Shown here: positions 26,210 to 34,849 of the stretch, in pieces
How the letters are laid out: each line of letters starts with the position of its first letter
Position numbering within the stretch: position 1 is the first letter of the stretch
Assembly (NCBI GenBank): GCA_017632935.1
Contig: JAGBQJ010000040.1
Coordinates: 36,377-100,376 of the forward strand
Length of the DNA: 64,000 bases
Source: Bacteroidales bacterium
Lineage (GTDB): Bacteria; Bacteroidota; Bacteroidia; Bacteroidales; F082
Direction: 5' to 3'
Notes under the pieces: generated by a model
The model's database searches: none
What the model was told of the DNA's origin: nothing
Seen by the model: only the letters and a program-made list of their open reading frames with translations
Translations under genes and position numbers: made by a program

Positions 26210-27038
26210 CTGATTCCAATTCCAAGGTGTTTTGCGTGGGTAAATAATTATTGGGGTTTGAGACACTGCGACCGAGTTCCTTTTCGGTTTCTTTTCTGGC
26301 CACTCCTGCCACATTTCCTCCACGTTTTGCAATCTGCCGACTTTCCTCAAAAGTCTCAGGATCTTCTTTTTGGGAGATTTCGGTAGTAACCCGTTCGCCA
26401 AGCATGGTGAAAATCAGTTCGAGGTCGTCCATGTGGTCGCGTAGGTTCTGGTTCTTCTTGGTCAAGCCTTTGAACTCCTTGTATTCCGAAGGTGTCATGC
26501 CAAAAGTCGCCTTTGAGATTTCCGCCGTCAGGATGGCGTAATCCTGCTCGGCTGTGATGCCGCGCCTTTTCCATTCATCGGTCAAATTCTGGCGGATGGC
26601 CATACCACGAAGGCGTTTGTCAATCCAGTCTTTGGGATAGCCTTTCTTTTCGTAGAGTTCCTTCATGCGTTCCTGTGCCAGTTCAGGGTTCTCGATTTCG
26701 AGCATACGCTCATAGCCCACCGTCGCCAACCATTGCTTGAAAGGTTCTGCCTTTGGCGAGGGGATGGATTGGATGATGCGGAGCAGGCCTTTGACATTAG
26801 CCGCCAAAGTCTTTCGTTTCTTACCTGTTTCTGTAAGCATTTCTACCTGGGGACAATTTGTCCCTAGGAAACTCCCAAGTGCCTCATCCCTTTTACGAAT
26901 CTTTTTCAGATAGTCGGTAGGATTGACGCTATCCGTCAATGCCTCCACCACATCCACAACGGAGAAATACCATTGTTCCTCTTCCTCGTTCCATGCGGAA
27001 CGGATTTTCTTGTCTTGGAAAAGTTTGATGTTGGTCAT
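26202..27038 (-). CDS. BRO-N / DinD-like protein inside the cas operon
   Basis: A 278-residue protein between cas9 and cas1. The N-terminal part (about 1-110) looks like a BRO-N DNA-binding domain (WYFSVVDVVEALTDSVNPTD, then LKKIRKRDEAL). The C-terminal part resembles DNA-damage-inducible protein D: GLTKKNQNLRDHMDDLELIF, then a TTEI segment and RGGNVAGVARKETEKELG. E. coli DinD is SOS-induced and has been reported to inhibit RecA; BRO-N proteins also include phage antirepressors. Its ATG overlaps the cas9 stop by 4 bp and its stop overlaps cas1 by 8 bp, so it is made with the Cas proteins. I know of no established CRISPR role for this family; regulation, adaptation or repair after cleavage are possibilities. 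Confidence 0.85.
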
Positions 27039-30000
27039 AGTTTCTTTCCGTTTAGTTCAATGATATTGCCTAATCTGTCAACTTTGATAGGGACACAGAT
27101 TTCTTTAATCATTTCACCTGAAATAGCACGTTCTGCTTTATTCAACGAGGTAAACTCAACTTTGTCAACAATTGGTTTTGAAACTCTATCACCAATGAAA
27201 AAACATTGATTACCCGACGAAGACACCATTTTATATATCCTCTTTCTGTTTATCACGATTATCCCATCCTTCAATTCCTCTTTCGTTGGCAAATACACCA
27301 AATCATTTGGCGAAAGGATGAACAAGAGCTTGGCATCGGATGTAGCTAATTGTTGTTCTTGCAGATAGATTTCAATATTGCGATGCCACTGCGAACCGTA
27401 TTTCTTTTGGCAGTCAATCATCACATTGAGCGGAATGGTCAGATATGAACGAACTATTTCGGTTTCGCCAGTTTCCTTGTTTGTCTTTTCCATTCCGAAA
27501 ATGGCAAAGAAAAGATTGGTGCCCTTGGCAGCCTCAACGAATTTGGCTGATTTATTTCCATTCTGCCCAACTGCAAACTTTTCAGCCTTTTCATAGACAC
27601 GCACTTTCAAGATGGGCTGATGGAATTTGCCCTTATTGAGCGCAACAATGTTTCGATTCATCTCGTCGATGCCATCAGGCGAAAAAGCAAGTTCAGGGTC
27701 TCCTCCCTTAGCTTCCAAGTGCGCCAATAGGATTTTCTGAATCCCTGTGTCAGTCACACTTTCTTTAATTTTCTTGCTATTAAACGAAGAGTCAAGCGGT
27801 TTACGAGTGGCAAAATAGCGGTCTTTTGTTTCATTAGTGAAATAATAAACCTGTATCCTCTTAACATCTATATCTGACCAAATATCCTTGTTGTCCTCCA
27901 CATATTTCTTGATGTATTTAGCATCTCGACCTGCTTCCAGCAGTTCCATTACTTTCTTCTTAAACTCCTTGTTTACAATTGTTTTTGGATTCTTTAATGC
28001 CTCGTTAAGCGAAACAGTTTTGTCGCTCATACGCAGATTCACCTCACCAAAAACAGTGTCTTTGTGCATCGACTTGCGAATCGCCCAACTATCGCCTTTC
28101 TCTTGCTTCATCATCACCTTCTTGCCATTCTCATCATAGTGTAAGTAATTATTAGTAGTCTTATTGATGACGCGCAAATTCTGTTTGAAACTCACAATGA
28201 TGTTTTCCAATATCTGCTTGGCATCCATAGTAAACGAATCCCAAGGCTTCAGGAACTCCTTGGCTATTTCCTTTTCTTGACCATTGATGACCACTGTTTC
28301 AAATCGGCGCAGTTTACGTTGTAATTGGTATCGGTTGGCATTGTGCTTCGAGTGTGCAGCTTCGTTATTGAGCAAATTCACATGGTCGCGAGTGGCACAA
28401 GCAATTACAATAGCATCCATGGCGTGATGGCGGTGATCTATGCGCTTTTTGTTGAAGCCTTTTTGCAATTCGAGCGGCATGGCTGGTATTTCGTGGCCTT
28501 CAGCACTGATGGCTGTAAAACAATTCTTGCCCGTCAGTTCGTTCAAACGGCAGAAACGCGGTAAAACAATACTATTCCAAACGTCGTTCATCCCCCAGTC
28601 CTTTTTCAGACGGTCAGTGATGGAACCATTGCACGAAATCAAGTTTTTAGAGACGGCTTCTTGCTCGTATTCGCCGTTTTCGAGTTCTTCACGTACAATG
28701 TTTGAAAGAAGTCCTTTCACCAATTTGCTGATATAGCGACTGTCATTCAGTTGCCTTTCGATGAAGCCGTCTGGGATGTCGTCCATCAGCAATTTCTTCA
28801 TCTTCGTGCGGTTGTTGGCATAATGCTCTTTCACAAATTTCTCGTATGCCTCAACAGACAATATTTCCACCACTTTTCCTTGGCTCAGTTGCACTTTTTC
28901 ACCATGATGATTCTTGATAAACTCAAAACCAAGTTGGCGGTCTTTTAGACCGTTCACTTCTTTTTCACAAATCACCTTGTTGGTAAACGAATCATCGAAG
29001 TAGCGCGATTGAGGAATCACATGCTCAATTTCGTATGCAGCAGTAAACAACTTGGCAAGCGGAATCATTTCGCCAGTATAAGGTGAGCGGTATTTCTGCT
29101 CTAACCAACATTTGTACCTTATTATATCTGCCTTTGATGGCTGTGCCGATTTAGATATTTTGCTAACGAAATCAAAATCCTTGTCATCCTTGGTCAAATT
29201 GTCAAGCGCATTTTCCTCGTAAATTCGCAGAATATCTTGCTGGCTTGGCGAATATGGGCGAACATTCTCGATTTCAGGGTCATTCATGAACTCCATGAGC
29301 ATCGCCTTAATGCGCAGGTTGGTGTTTTCATTTTGCAGGATGTTTTCTGTCATCCGTTTGCGCTTATCGGCGGGATTTTTCATCTCGCGACCTAGTTCCA
29401 AATGGATTTCATCAATTTGCTCCTCCTGCTTCCAGATGTCACGGACGGTACGTAGCGTTTCCGTAACAACCTGTTCCACAATGGGATTGCGCAGCGAATG
29501 CTGCTTGAATTCCTTCAAATAGCAGTCGATGTCGTCGGGCTTTTTCCATTTCCCGATTTCCTTTGCCTCCGAATGGCGGTCATAGACAATGTAGCATGCC
29601 AACCAAACAGGCAGACCTTTGAAATGGTCAATGTCAGTCAGGTTAATAGCCTTTTCGCGCACTCGGTTTTTGATGTTTTCATCGTATTCGCCCGTCAGCA
29701 TCTTGTCAATACGTTCTTTTGTCTTGATGTCAATGGCATCAGCACTCCAGTACTTGCCCATCCGCATCAAAGGCAGCAACTTCTTGATGGCCTTTTCAGA
29801 ATATGATCCATAGTCCTTTTTAAATGGCTTTACTTTGGCGAACACCTCCGCAAACAAATCGGAAAGATTGTTCTTTTCGGCGTACTTCTTCAATGCCTTG
29901 GCTATTTCCATCTTGTCTTCCACAGAATAAAGAATATGCCACAGCGACATTTCTTTTTCGCTAGTGAGAAAACCTGTATCAATACCACATTTCAACAATC

Positions 30001-31645
30001 CACCAAGCATTGTTGCCCTCGTTTCATTACAGGGATAATCCTTGTCCTCAACATAGTTCCAACGATAAGGATACAGGTCTTTGCCCTTCTCCTTTTTGAT
30101 TTTGAAGTAAGAATTGAGTAGCGTATCCTGCTTGATGGAAGCCCTGTCATTGAGCCAATCGAAGAGTTTCACATAGTCGTCTTCGGTTTTCAGAAACTCG
30201 TTGGTAACATCCACATCGGTTTGGAGTTTCCCCACCGAAACGTTTCCGAACAAGTCCAACTGATTATCACTGACAATTCTTTCTCGTTGGTAGATACGCA
30301 AATTCTGCACAAATTGCCAAAGGCGAAACTCTTGGAACAATGGATTTGATTTGGCAATGCACTTTACGGGATGCTCGTTGCCATCCTTATCGAAGTGGCT
30401 CTCGTATGGGCAATCGTTGATGAGTGACTTCTTACTCTTCAATGGACGTTGGTAGAACAAGATGTCGTTGATGAATAGATTAATGAAGTCAGGCTTAGCC
30501 ATGTTTTTGCGGTGTGACTCATTGTTCGGATACAACTCCTCTAGGCATCTATTATATAATGTATCGTCCTTCAATTCTGGTATCAAAGCAATCTGAGTTT
30601 CAAGAATCTGCCTTAGTTCATCTTTGTAGTATTTACGCTCCACCGTGCGAACCAACTTGCCAATAATCTTTTGGTCCGGCTTTTGAAGCAAGTGGTCATA
30701 GATATAGCAACCGACGGTCATGTGGCTGTTATCGATGTCGAACTCCGTTTTCTTCTTTAGCAAAGTCCAATCATCCTCTTTTGGAGCGCGAAAAGAGCGT
30801 TTGATATTGCCTTCCTTGTCCTTCTTTGGCGTTCCGTCCTTCTCAAGGTCAGTTGTCACGATAAACTCTTTAACTTTTCCCTCCCAATCCAAGGGCGTTT
30901 TGCTCGTGCGGCGATAGACCATGCCATTCTCCAAATACACATTGTACCAAACATCATCGCCCTTTTTCTCATCAGTAGCTTCAACTCTCACCACTTTTTG
31001 AGCGATAAACTCGACCAGTTTGTCTTGCTGTTCATCCTCATCCTCGCCACGCAATTGGTAATAACCACGCTTCTGGTTAAACTGTAATAGAATCCATGCA
31101 AGTTCTTCTTTTGTAAGTCTTTGTGTCAGAGCTTTCTTGCGAAGGTAGTAGATAGTCCAGTCGTAAGGTACTTTTTTGTCGTCGGCAACGAGTTGAGGCT
31201 GGTGTTGGGCAAAATCCGCCAACATCTCATTGAACGAGTCTTTGAAAACAAAGTCAATTTTGCCATATTCATTCTTTTGCCAGGCTAACTTTGGCTCACC
31301 ATAATCAATGAACTTTCCGTGTTTATCAATCTGCTTAGCAAAATGTTCAGGCAAAAATCCCATCAGTTTCAAGACACGCAAAAGTCGTTGCCTACGTAAC
31401 AAATTCCGTTCATGTAGACGGCGTACGCCTCTATATCCAGTTCGTTCCGCAGTTTGCGATACGGAATTGCCTGCATCAAAGTTGCCCAGTATATCAGCCG
31501 ACATGGGAATAATTCTACTTCCAGCCGCACTAATGCTTACTGGCTTCAGATACATTTTCTCGTTTTCGCGGGTTATTTCTTCCGCATTCACTACCGCCCA
31601 GCCAATGCTGTTGGTTCCCAAGTCAAGTCCAAGTATTTTCTTCAT
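27035..31645 (-). CDS. cas9: Type II-C CRISPR effector nuclease Cas9
   Basis: A 1536-residue intact Cas9, long even for the large Bacteroidota branch. RuvC-I is KKILGLDLGTNSIGWAVVN with Asp8. The arginine-rich bridge helix is RLHERNLLRRQRLLRVLKLM. RuvC-II is IHLELGREMK with Glu750. The HNH domain shows EIEHVIPQSRYFDDSFTNKV with catalytic His875. RuvC-III is HHAMDAIVIACATRDH with Asp1077. All catalytic residues are present, so it should cut both strands of target DNA, guided by crRNA and the tracrRNA encoded just upstream on the other strand. By eye it is more A/T-rich than the flanking housekeeping genes. It is first in the operon. A TAATTTTG box at 31689-31696 reads toward it. Confidence 0.98.
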   Translation of the reverse strand: MKKILGLDLGTNSIGWAVVNAEEITRENEKMYLKPVSISAAGSRIIPMSADILGNFDAGNSVSQTAERTGYRGVRRLHERNLLRRQRLLRVLKLMGFLPEHFAKQIDKHGKFIDYGEPKLAWQKNEYGKIDFVFKDSFNEMLADFAQHQPQLVADDKKVPYDWTIYYLRKKALTQRLTKEELAWILLQFNQKRGYYQLRGEDEDEQQDKLVEFIAQKVVRVEATDEKKGDDVWYNVYLENGMVYRRTSKTPLDWEGKVKEFIVTTDLEKDGTPKKDKEGNIKRSFRAPKEDDWTLLKKKTEFDIDNSHMTVGCYIYDHLLQKPDQKIIGKLVRTVERKYYKDELRQILETQIALIPELKDDTLYNRCLEELYPNNESHRKNMAKPDFINLFINDILFYQRPLKSKKSLINDCPYESHFDKDGNEHPVKCIAKSNPLFQEFRLWQFVQNLRIYQRERIVSDNQLDLFGNVSVGKLQTDVDVTNEFLKTEDDYVKLFDWLNDRASIKQDTLLNSYFKIKKEKGKDLYPYRWNYVEDKDYPCNETRATMLGGLLKCGIDTGFLTSEKEMSLWHILYSVEDKMEIAKALKKYAEKNNLSDLFAEVFAKVKPFKKDYGSYSEKAIKKLLPLMRMGKYWSADAIDIKTKERIDKMLTGEYDENIKNRVREKAINLTDIDHFKGLPVWLACYIVYDRHSEAKEIGKWKKPDDIDCYLKEFKQHSLRNPIVEQVVTETLRTVRDIWKQEEQIDEIHLELGREMKNPADKRKRMTENILQNENTNLRIKAMLMEFMNDPEIENVRPYSPSQQDILRIYEENALDNLTKDDKDFDFVSKISKSAQPSKADIIRYKCWLEQKYRSPYTGEMIPLAKLFTAAYEIEHVIPQSRYFDDSFTNKVICEKEVNGLKDRQLGFEFIKNHHGEKVQLSQGKVVEILSVEAYEKFVKEHYANNRTKMKKLLMDDIPDGFIERQLNDSRYISKLVKGLLSNIVREELENGEYEQEAVSKNLISCNGSITDRLKKDWGMNDVWNSIVLPRFCRLNELTGKNCFTAISAEGHEIPAMPLELQKGFNKKRIDHRHHAMDAIVIACATRDHVNLLNNEAAHSKHNANRYQLQRKLRRFETVVINGQEKEIAKEFLKPWDSFTMDAKQILENIIVSFKQNLRVINKTTNNYLHYDENGKKVMMKQEKGDSWAIRKSMHKDTVFGEVNLRMSDKTVSLNEALKNPKTIVNKEFKKKVMELLEAGRDAKYIKKYVEDNKDIWSDIDVKRIQVYYFTNETKDRYFATRKPLDSSFNSKKIKESVTDTGIQKILLAHLEAKGGDPELAFSPDGIDEMNRNIVALNKGKFHQPILKVRVYEKAEKFAVGQNGNKSAKFVEAAKGTNLFFAIFGMEKTNKETGETEIVRSYLTIPLNVMIDCQKKYGSQWHRNIEIYLQEQQLATSDAKLLFILSPNDLVYLPTKEELKDGIIVINRKRIYKMVSSSGNQCFFIGDRVSKPIVDKVEFTSLNKAERAISGEMIKEICVPIKVDRLGNIIELNGKKL

Positions 31646-31688
31646 TGTATCCTATGTTTAACGTGTTATCAAAAGCGAAAATTTTTGT

Positions 31689-31696
31689 CAAAATTA
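31689..31696 (-). promoter_or_regulatory. Candidate -7 element of the cas operon
   Basis: Read on the minus strand it is TAATTTTG, about 43 nt before the cas9 ATG. No convincing -33 box is seen at the usual distance. It is separated by about 20 nt from the divergent tracrRNA promoter, so the two may influence each other. Confidence 0.4.
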
Positions 31697-31717
31697 CTAT
31701 TTTTTTTCAAAAAACAC

Positions 31718-31746
31718 TTGCAGTATTGGAAAAATACCTATTTTTG
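31718..31746 (+). promoter_or_regulatory. tracrRNA promoter, Bacteroidota type
   Basis: TTG at 31718-31720, an 18-nt spacer and TATTTTTG at 31739-31746. The expected transcription start falls at the first bases of the anti-repeat. Confidence 0.7.
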
Positions 31747-31750
31747 CAGC

Positions 31751-31836
31751 ACAAGATATGCAGCAATTCACAATAAGGATTATTCCGTTGTGAAAACATC
31801 AAGTTCGGGGCAGCTTTGGTTGCCTCGTCTTTTTTT
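31751..31836 (+). ncRNA. tracrRNA for the type II-C Cas9
   Basis: The 23 nt at 31751-31773 (ACAAGATATGCAGCAATTCA then CAA) pair with the 5' half of the CRISPR repeat at every base. The crRNA side is left with a 2-nt and a 1-nt bulge. Downstream come a small hairpin (GGA...TCC in AAGGATTATTCCG), a TTGTGAA segment that can also pair with the TTCACAA of the anti-repeat, and a terminal hairpin GGGGCA...TGCCTC (31807-31826) followed by TCTTTTTTT. It lies in the gap upstream of cas9, on the opposite strand. Its 5' and 3' ends are estimates. Confidence 0.9.
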
Positions 31837-31897
31837 GCCCATATCTTATCGCTGTTCATTCCTTCAATCCTATATCCGCGCCAAAAATACAACACGT

Positions 31898-31918
31898 CTG
31901 TTTCAGAACATGAAACAG
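31898..31918. promoter_or_regulatory. Perfect dyad upstream of the WYL-like stub
   Basis: CTGTTTCA GAACA TGAAACAG, two perfect 8-bp arms. It lies where the -33 region of the stub's promoter (TATTTTTG at 31934-31941) would be, so it could be an operator. It is not followed by a T-run, so it is unlikely to be a terminator. Confidence 0.45.
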
Positions 31919-31960
31919 TGCTGCTTTTATTTCTATTTTTGCACAATAATCATAACGTTT

Positions 31961-32173
31961 ATGAGAAATTCAGACATATTTTGGCAATACACTTGGTTGG
32001 TAAACACCATTCTACGCGCTGAGAAGATTGATTTCGAACGCATCAGACAGATGTGGCTCGCCAACGACCTAAACGACGACCGCCCCCTCTCTCGCACCAC
32101 CTTCTACCGCCTGCGGCAAGCCATCGATGACATGTTTGGCATCCGCATCGAGAGCGACAACCAGCACCAATAG
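31961..32173 (+). pseudogene. N-terminal stub of a WYL-type transcriptional regulator
   Basis: A 70-codon frame, MRNSDIFWQYTWLVNTILRA through TTFYRLRQAIDDMFGIRIES, that looks like the helix-turn-helix N-terminus of Bacteroidales WYL-domain regulators. Those are normally about 300 residues; here a stop follows directly after the HTH and no WYL domain follows before the next gene at 32242. A TATTTTTG box and a dyad lie upstream. It may be a decayed gene or a free-standing HTH protein. It marks the outer edge of the CRISPR-Cas locus. A longer upstream frame runs through the tracrRNA and cas9 start and is not credible. Confidence 0.65.
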
Positions 32174-32241
32174 CATCATTTTATAGCCATTTTTCCCAAT
32201 ACAATCGGTTTTTCTTTAATTTTGCACAAATTTTTCAAACC

Positions 32242-32922
32242 ATGCGAAAAACAACATTAATCATCATCCTTTTATCCATGTGGTTTTCAGGTTATTCTCA
32301 AATAGATTGGTTCGGCTTCAACAGGTATAGAGCCGACAACGAGCGTATTATCGAGAGCGGCGATTTCCCCGAGGTCGTGTTCATGGGGAACTCCATCACC
32401 GACAACTGGGCGTATTTCCATCCTGGATTCTTCACCTCCCACAACTACCTCGGCAGGGGTATCGGAGGCCAGACTTCGGCCCACATGCTGGTACGTTTCA
32501 AGACCGACGTCATTGATCTCCATCCCAAGGCGGTGGTCATCATGGCCGGCACCAACGACGTGGCACATAACGATTATTGGGTTGCTCCCGACCAGGTGGT
32601 CAACAACGTAATCTCGATGTGCGAACTGGCCCAAGCCCATGGCATTATCCCTATCATCAGCTCCATTCCGCCTTGCAAAGCCTTTGTGTGGAGACCCGAG
32701 ATTAACGACGCTGCCCAAACCATCGTCGAAATCAACAAGAAGCTGAAAGCCTACGCCGAAGCCAATGGCTTCGTTTATGTCGACTACCACACAGCCCTTG
32801 CCGACAAAGACAACGCCTTCCCCACCACGCTGAGCCAGGATGGCTGCCATCCCAACCCCGACACCTATTTCACTATGGAAGCCATAGTGGTGAAAGCCAT
32901 ACAAGAGGCTTTGAAACAATAA
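32242..32922 (+). CDS. Secreted SGNH/GDSL hydrolase
   Basis: A 226-residue esterase/lipase-type hydrolase with a signal peptide (MRKTTLIIILLSMWFSGYSQ). The four SGNH blocks are present: Ser51 in VFMGNSITDNW, Gly in GRGIGGQTS, Asn105 in MAGTNDVAH, and Asp200/His203 in DGCHPNPDTY. It belongs with lysophospholipase L1-like and acyl- or carbohydrate-esterase members; the substrate is unknown. It ends 6 nt before the FecCD permease gene, so it is in that transporter operon, which otherwise lacks a binding protein. Confidence 0.85.
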   Translation: MRKTTLIIILLSMWFSGYSQIDWFGFNRYRADNERIIESGDFPEVVFMGNSITDNWAYFHPGFFTSHNYLGRGIGGQTSAHMLVRFKTDVIDLHPKAVVIMAGTNDVAHNDYWVAPDQVVNNVISMCELAQAHGIIPIISSIPPCKAFVWRPEINDAAQTIVEINKKLKAYAEANGFVYVDYHTALADKDNAFPTTLSQDGCHPNPDTYFTMEAIVVKAIQEALKQ

Positions 32923-32928
32923 CTCCCG

Positions 32929-34035
32929 ATGACCCCCACCAGTCTCGACATAGAACGCCGCCACACTGCCCCTATCCTATTGATTTCCCTTGGAATCATT
33001 GCAGTCGGGCTGCTGCTATTCGTGATGAACCTGTGCTTCGGCTCGGTGTCCATACCGTTTGCGGAATTCATCAAGGATTGTTACTATTCCATTAGGGACT
33101 CTGTAATGACGGTGTTCGACAGAGAGTGGGTATGCAACGAGCCTTCCACCTACCATACCATCATTTTCGAATACCGCCTTCCTGGTGCCATTACCGCGTT
33201 GCTGGCGGGCATAGGACTCTCTGTCTCAGGCCTTTTGATGCAGACGCTTTTTCGCAATCCTTTGGCCGATCCTTCCCTTTTAGGCATTAGCAGCGGTGCA
33301 AGCCTCGGTGTGGCCTTGGTCGTATTATTGGCAGGCAGTTTCGGCGGCATCGCCGTCAGCACCTTGGCTTTGTGGTCAACCTATGGTGTGGCATTAGCCG
33401 CCTTTGTCGGGGCGTTTTTGGTGCTGTTGCTTATCCTAGCACTTAGTTCACAGTTAAAAAGCATGGTCAGCCTCGTTTTGGTGGGCATCATGATTGCCTA
33501 CATTGCTGGCTCAGTCACCGACATACTGAAGTTCTTCAGCCAAAAGGAAGTGCTGCACTCCTTCGTCATCTGGGGAATGGGCAGCTTTTCTAACGTGAGC
33601 AAGGCACAGTTGCCGTTCTTCGCTATCACGGTTATGGTGGGTACTGTCGGCGCCTTCTTACTATTCAAGACCTTAAACCTCTTGTTGTTGGGCGAGCGTT
33701 ATGCCGAAAACCTCGGCGTCAACATCCGTCGAAGCAGCATGCTCATCATTCTGGTTTCGGGCTTCCTTACCGCCATTATCACGGCGTTCTGCGGCCCCAT
33801 CGCCTTCTTGGGCTTGGCGGTGCCGCATATCGCACGTTTCCTCTTCAAGAGCAGCGACCACAAGCTACTCATCCCGGCCACGGCCTTCCTCGGCATGGAC
33901 TTGGCCTTGTTCTGTAACCTCATCGCGCGTCTGCCTTCATTCGAAAGCAAACTACCCGTCAACTCGGTCACGGCGCTCATCGGCGCACCTATCGTATTAT
34001 GGGTTATCTTTCACCGTCAAAAAGTGCTGAAATGA
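32929..34035 (+). CDS. FecCD/BtuC-family ABC transporter permease
   Basis: A 368-residue inner-membrane permease with about ten transmembrane segments, of the family that imports iron-siderophores, heme or cobalamin. Family motifs include FEYRLPGAITALLAGIGLSV, QTLFRNPLADPSLLGISSGA and CGPIAFLGLAVPHIARFLF. The N-terminus has an extra periplasmic stretch (about 45-75). Its stop overlaps the ATPase start as ATGA. No substrate-binding lipoprotein or TonB receptor is adjacent, so the substrate is open. Confidence 0.92.
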   Translation: MTPTSLDIERRHTAPILLISLGIIAVGLLLFVMNLCFGSVSIPFAEFIKDCYYSIRDSVMTVFDREWVCNEPSTYHTIIFEYRLPGAITALLAGIGLSVSGLLMQTLFRNPLADPSLLGISSGASLGVALVVLLAGSFGGIAVSTLALWSTYGVALAAFVGAFLVLLLILALSSQLKSMVSLVLVGIMIAYIAGSVTDILKFFSQKEVLHSFVIWGMGSFSNVSKAQLPFFAITVMVGTVGAFLLFKTLNLLLLGERYAENLGVNIRRSSMLIILVSGFLTAIITAFCGPIAFLGLAVPHIARFLFKSSDHKLLIPATAFLGMDLALFCNLIARLPSFESKLPVNSVTALIGAPIVLWVIFHRQKVLK

Positions 34036-34793
34036 ACGAAGTGCTCCATACCACCGACCTACTCATCGGCTACAAAGGCCAAGCGCTGATGCCCGAAATC
34101 AACGTGAGCCTCAACGAAGGCGACATCGTGGCCTTGGCGGGTCCCAACGGCTCGGGCAAGACGACGCTGTTCAAGACACTTTCGGCCAGCATCAAGCCCA
34201 TCGGCGGTGAGGTCAGCCTATTCGGGAAAAAGCTGCAGGACTATCATCCCAGCGAGCGCAGTTCCCTCTTCAGCCTCGTGCTGACCGAGAAGCCCGACGA
34301 CCTCTTCCTTAAGGTCTTCGACATCGTGGCAGCAGGGCGTTATCCCCATCTCGGTCTCCTCGCCCGACTGAAAGCCGAAGACGAGCAAATCATCTACGAC
34401 AGCCTCGAGACCGTAGGCATCAGCCATTTGGTCAACCGCAACTTCGTCTCCTTGAGCGATGGCGAGCAACAGAAAGTGATGATTGCCAAGGCCTTGGTGC
34501 AAGACACGCCCCTCATCTTTATGGACGAGCCCGCCGCCTTCTTGGACTATCCGAGCAAGATTGAGCTGGTCAACATCATGCACAAGCTCTCGCGCGAGAA
34601 ACACAAGACCATCCTGTTCAGCAGCCACGACCTTGACTTGCTGCTCCGCCATGCCGATGTCATGTGGGTCGTCGCGCCCCAACAGCCTTTGCGCCAAGGA
34701 ACGCCGAAAGAGCTTGTCGATCAGGGAATTATTGATGCGTATTTCAAGCCAATCGAGGCAAAGAAAGAGTTTTTCTGGATGAATCGAGAATAA
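34032..34793 (+). CDS. ABC transporter ATPase for FecCD-type permease
   Basis: A 253-residue ATPase. Walker A is GPNGSGKTT at residues 37-45, the signature LSDGEQQKVMIAKAL begins at about 141, Walker B with PLIFMDEP is at about 160-167, and the switch is SSHDLDLLL. It pairs with the preceding permease to import a chelated metal or cofactor. I chose the ATG at 34032 inside the permease stop; an upstream in-frame start lies deep in the permease gene. Confidence 0.93.
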   Translation: MNEVLHTTDLLIGYKGQALMPEINVSLNEGDIVALAGPNGSGKTTLFKTLSASIKPIGGEVSLFGKKLQDYHPSERSSLFSLVLTEKPDDLFLKVFDIVAAGRYPHLGLLARLKAEDEQIIYDSLETVGISHLVNRNFVSLSDGEQQKVMIAKALVQDTPLIFMDEPAAFLDYPSKIELVNIMHKLSREKHKTILFSSHDLDLLLRHADVMWVVAPQQPLRQGTPKELVDQGIIDAYFKPIEAKKEFFWMNRE

Positions 34794-34849
34794 TAATCTG
34801 CATTTTTCGTATTTTTGCTGCTTCAAATCTTGCAGCAATTCTTACTAAA

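Noticed and set aside
26210-26401. Upstream start for cas1 giving 368 residues
   Set aside because: The extra 64 residues are an out-of-frame reading of the BRO/DinD-like gene and lack Cas1 features.
31454-31960. Upstream extension of the WYL-like stub to 239 codons
   Set aside because: It would overlap the cas9 start, the tracrRNA and two promoters and has no conserved content. Only the part from 31961 resembles a known family.
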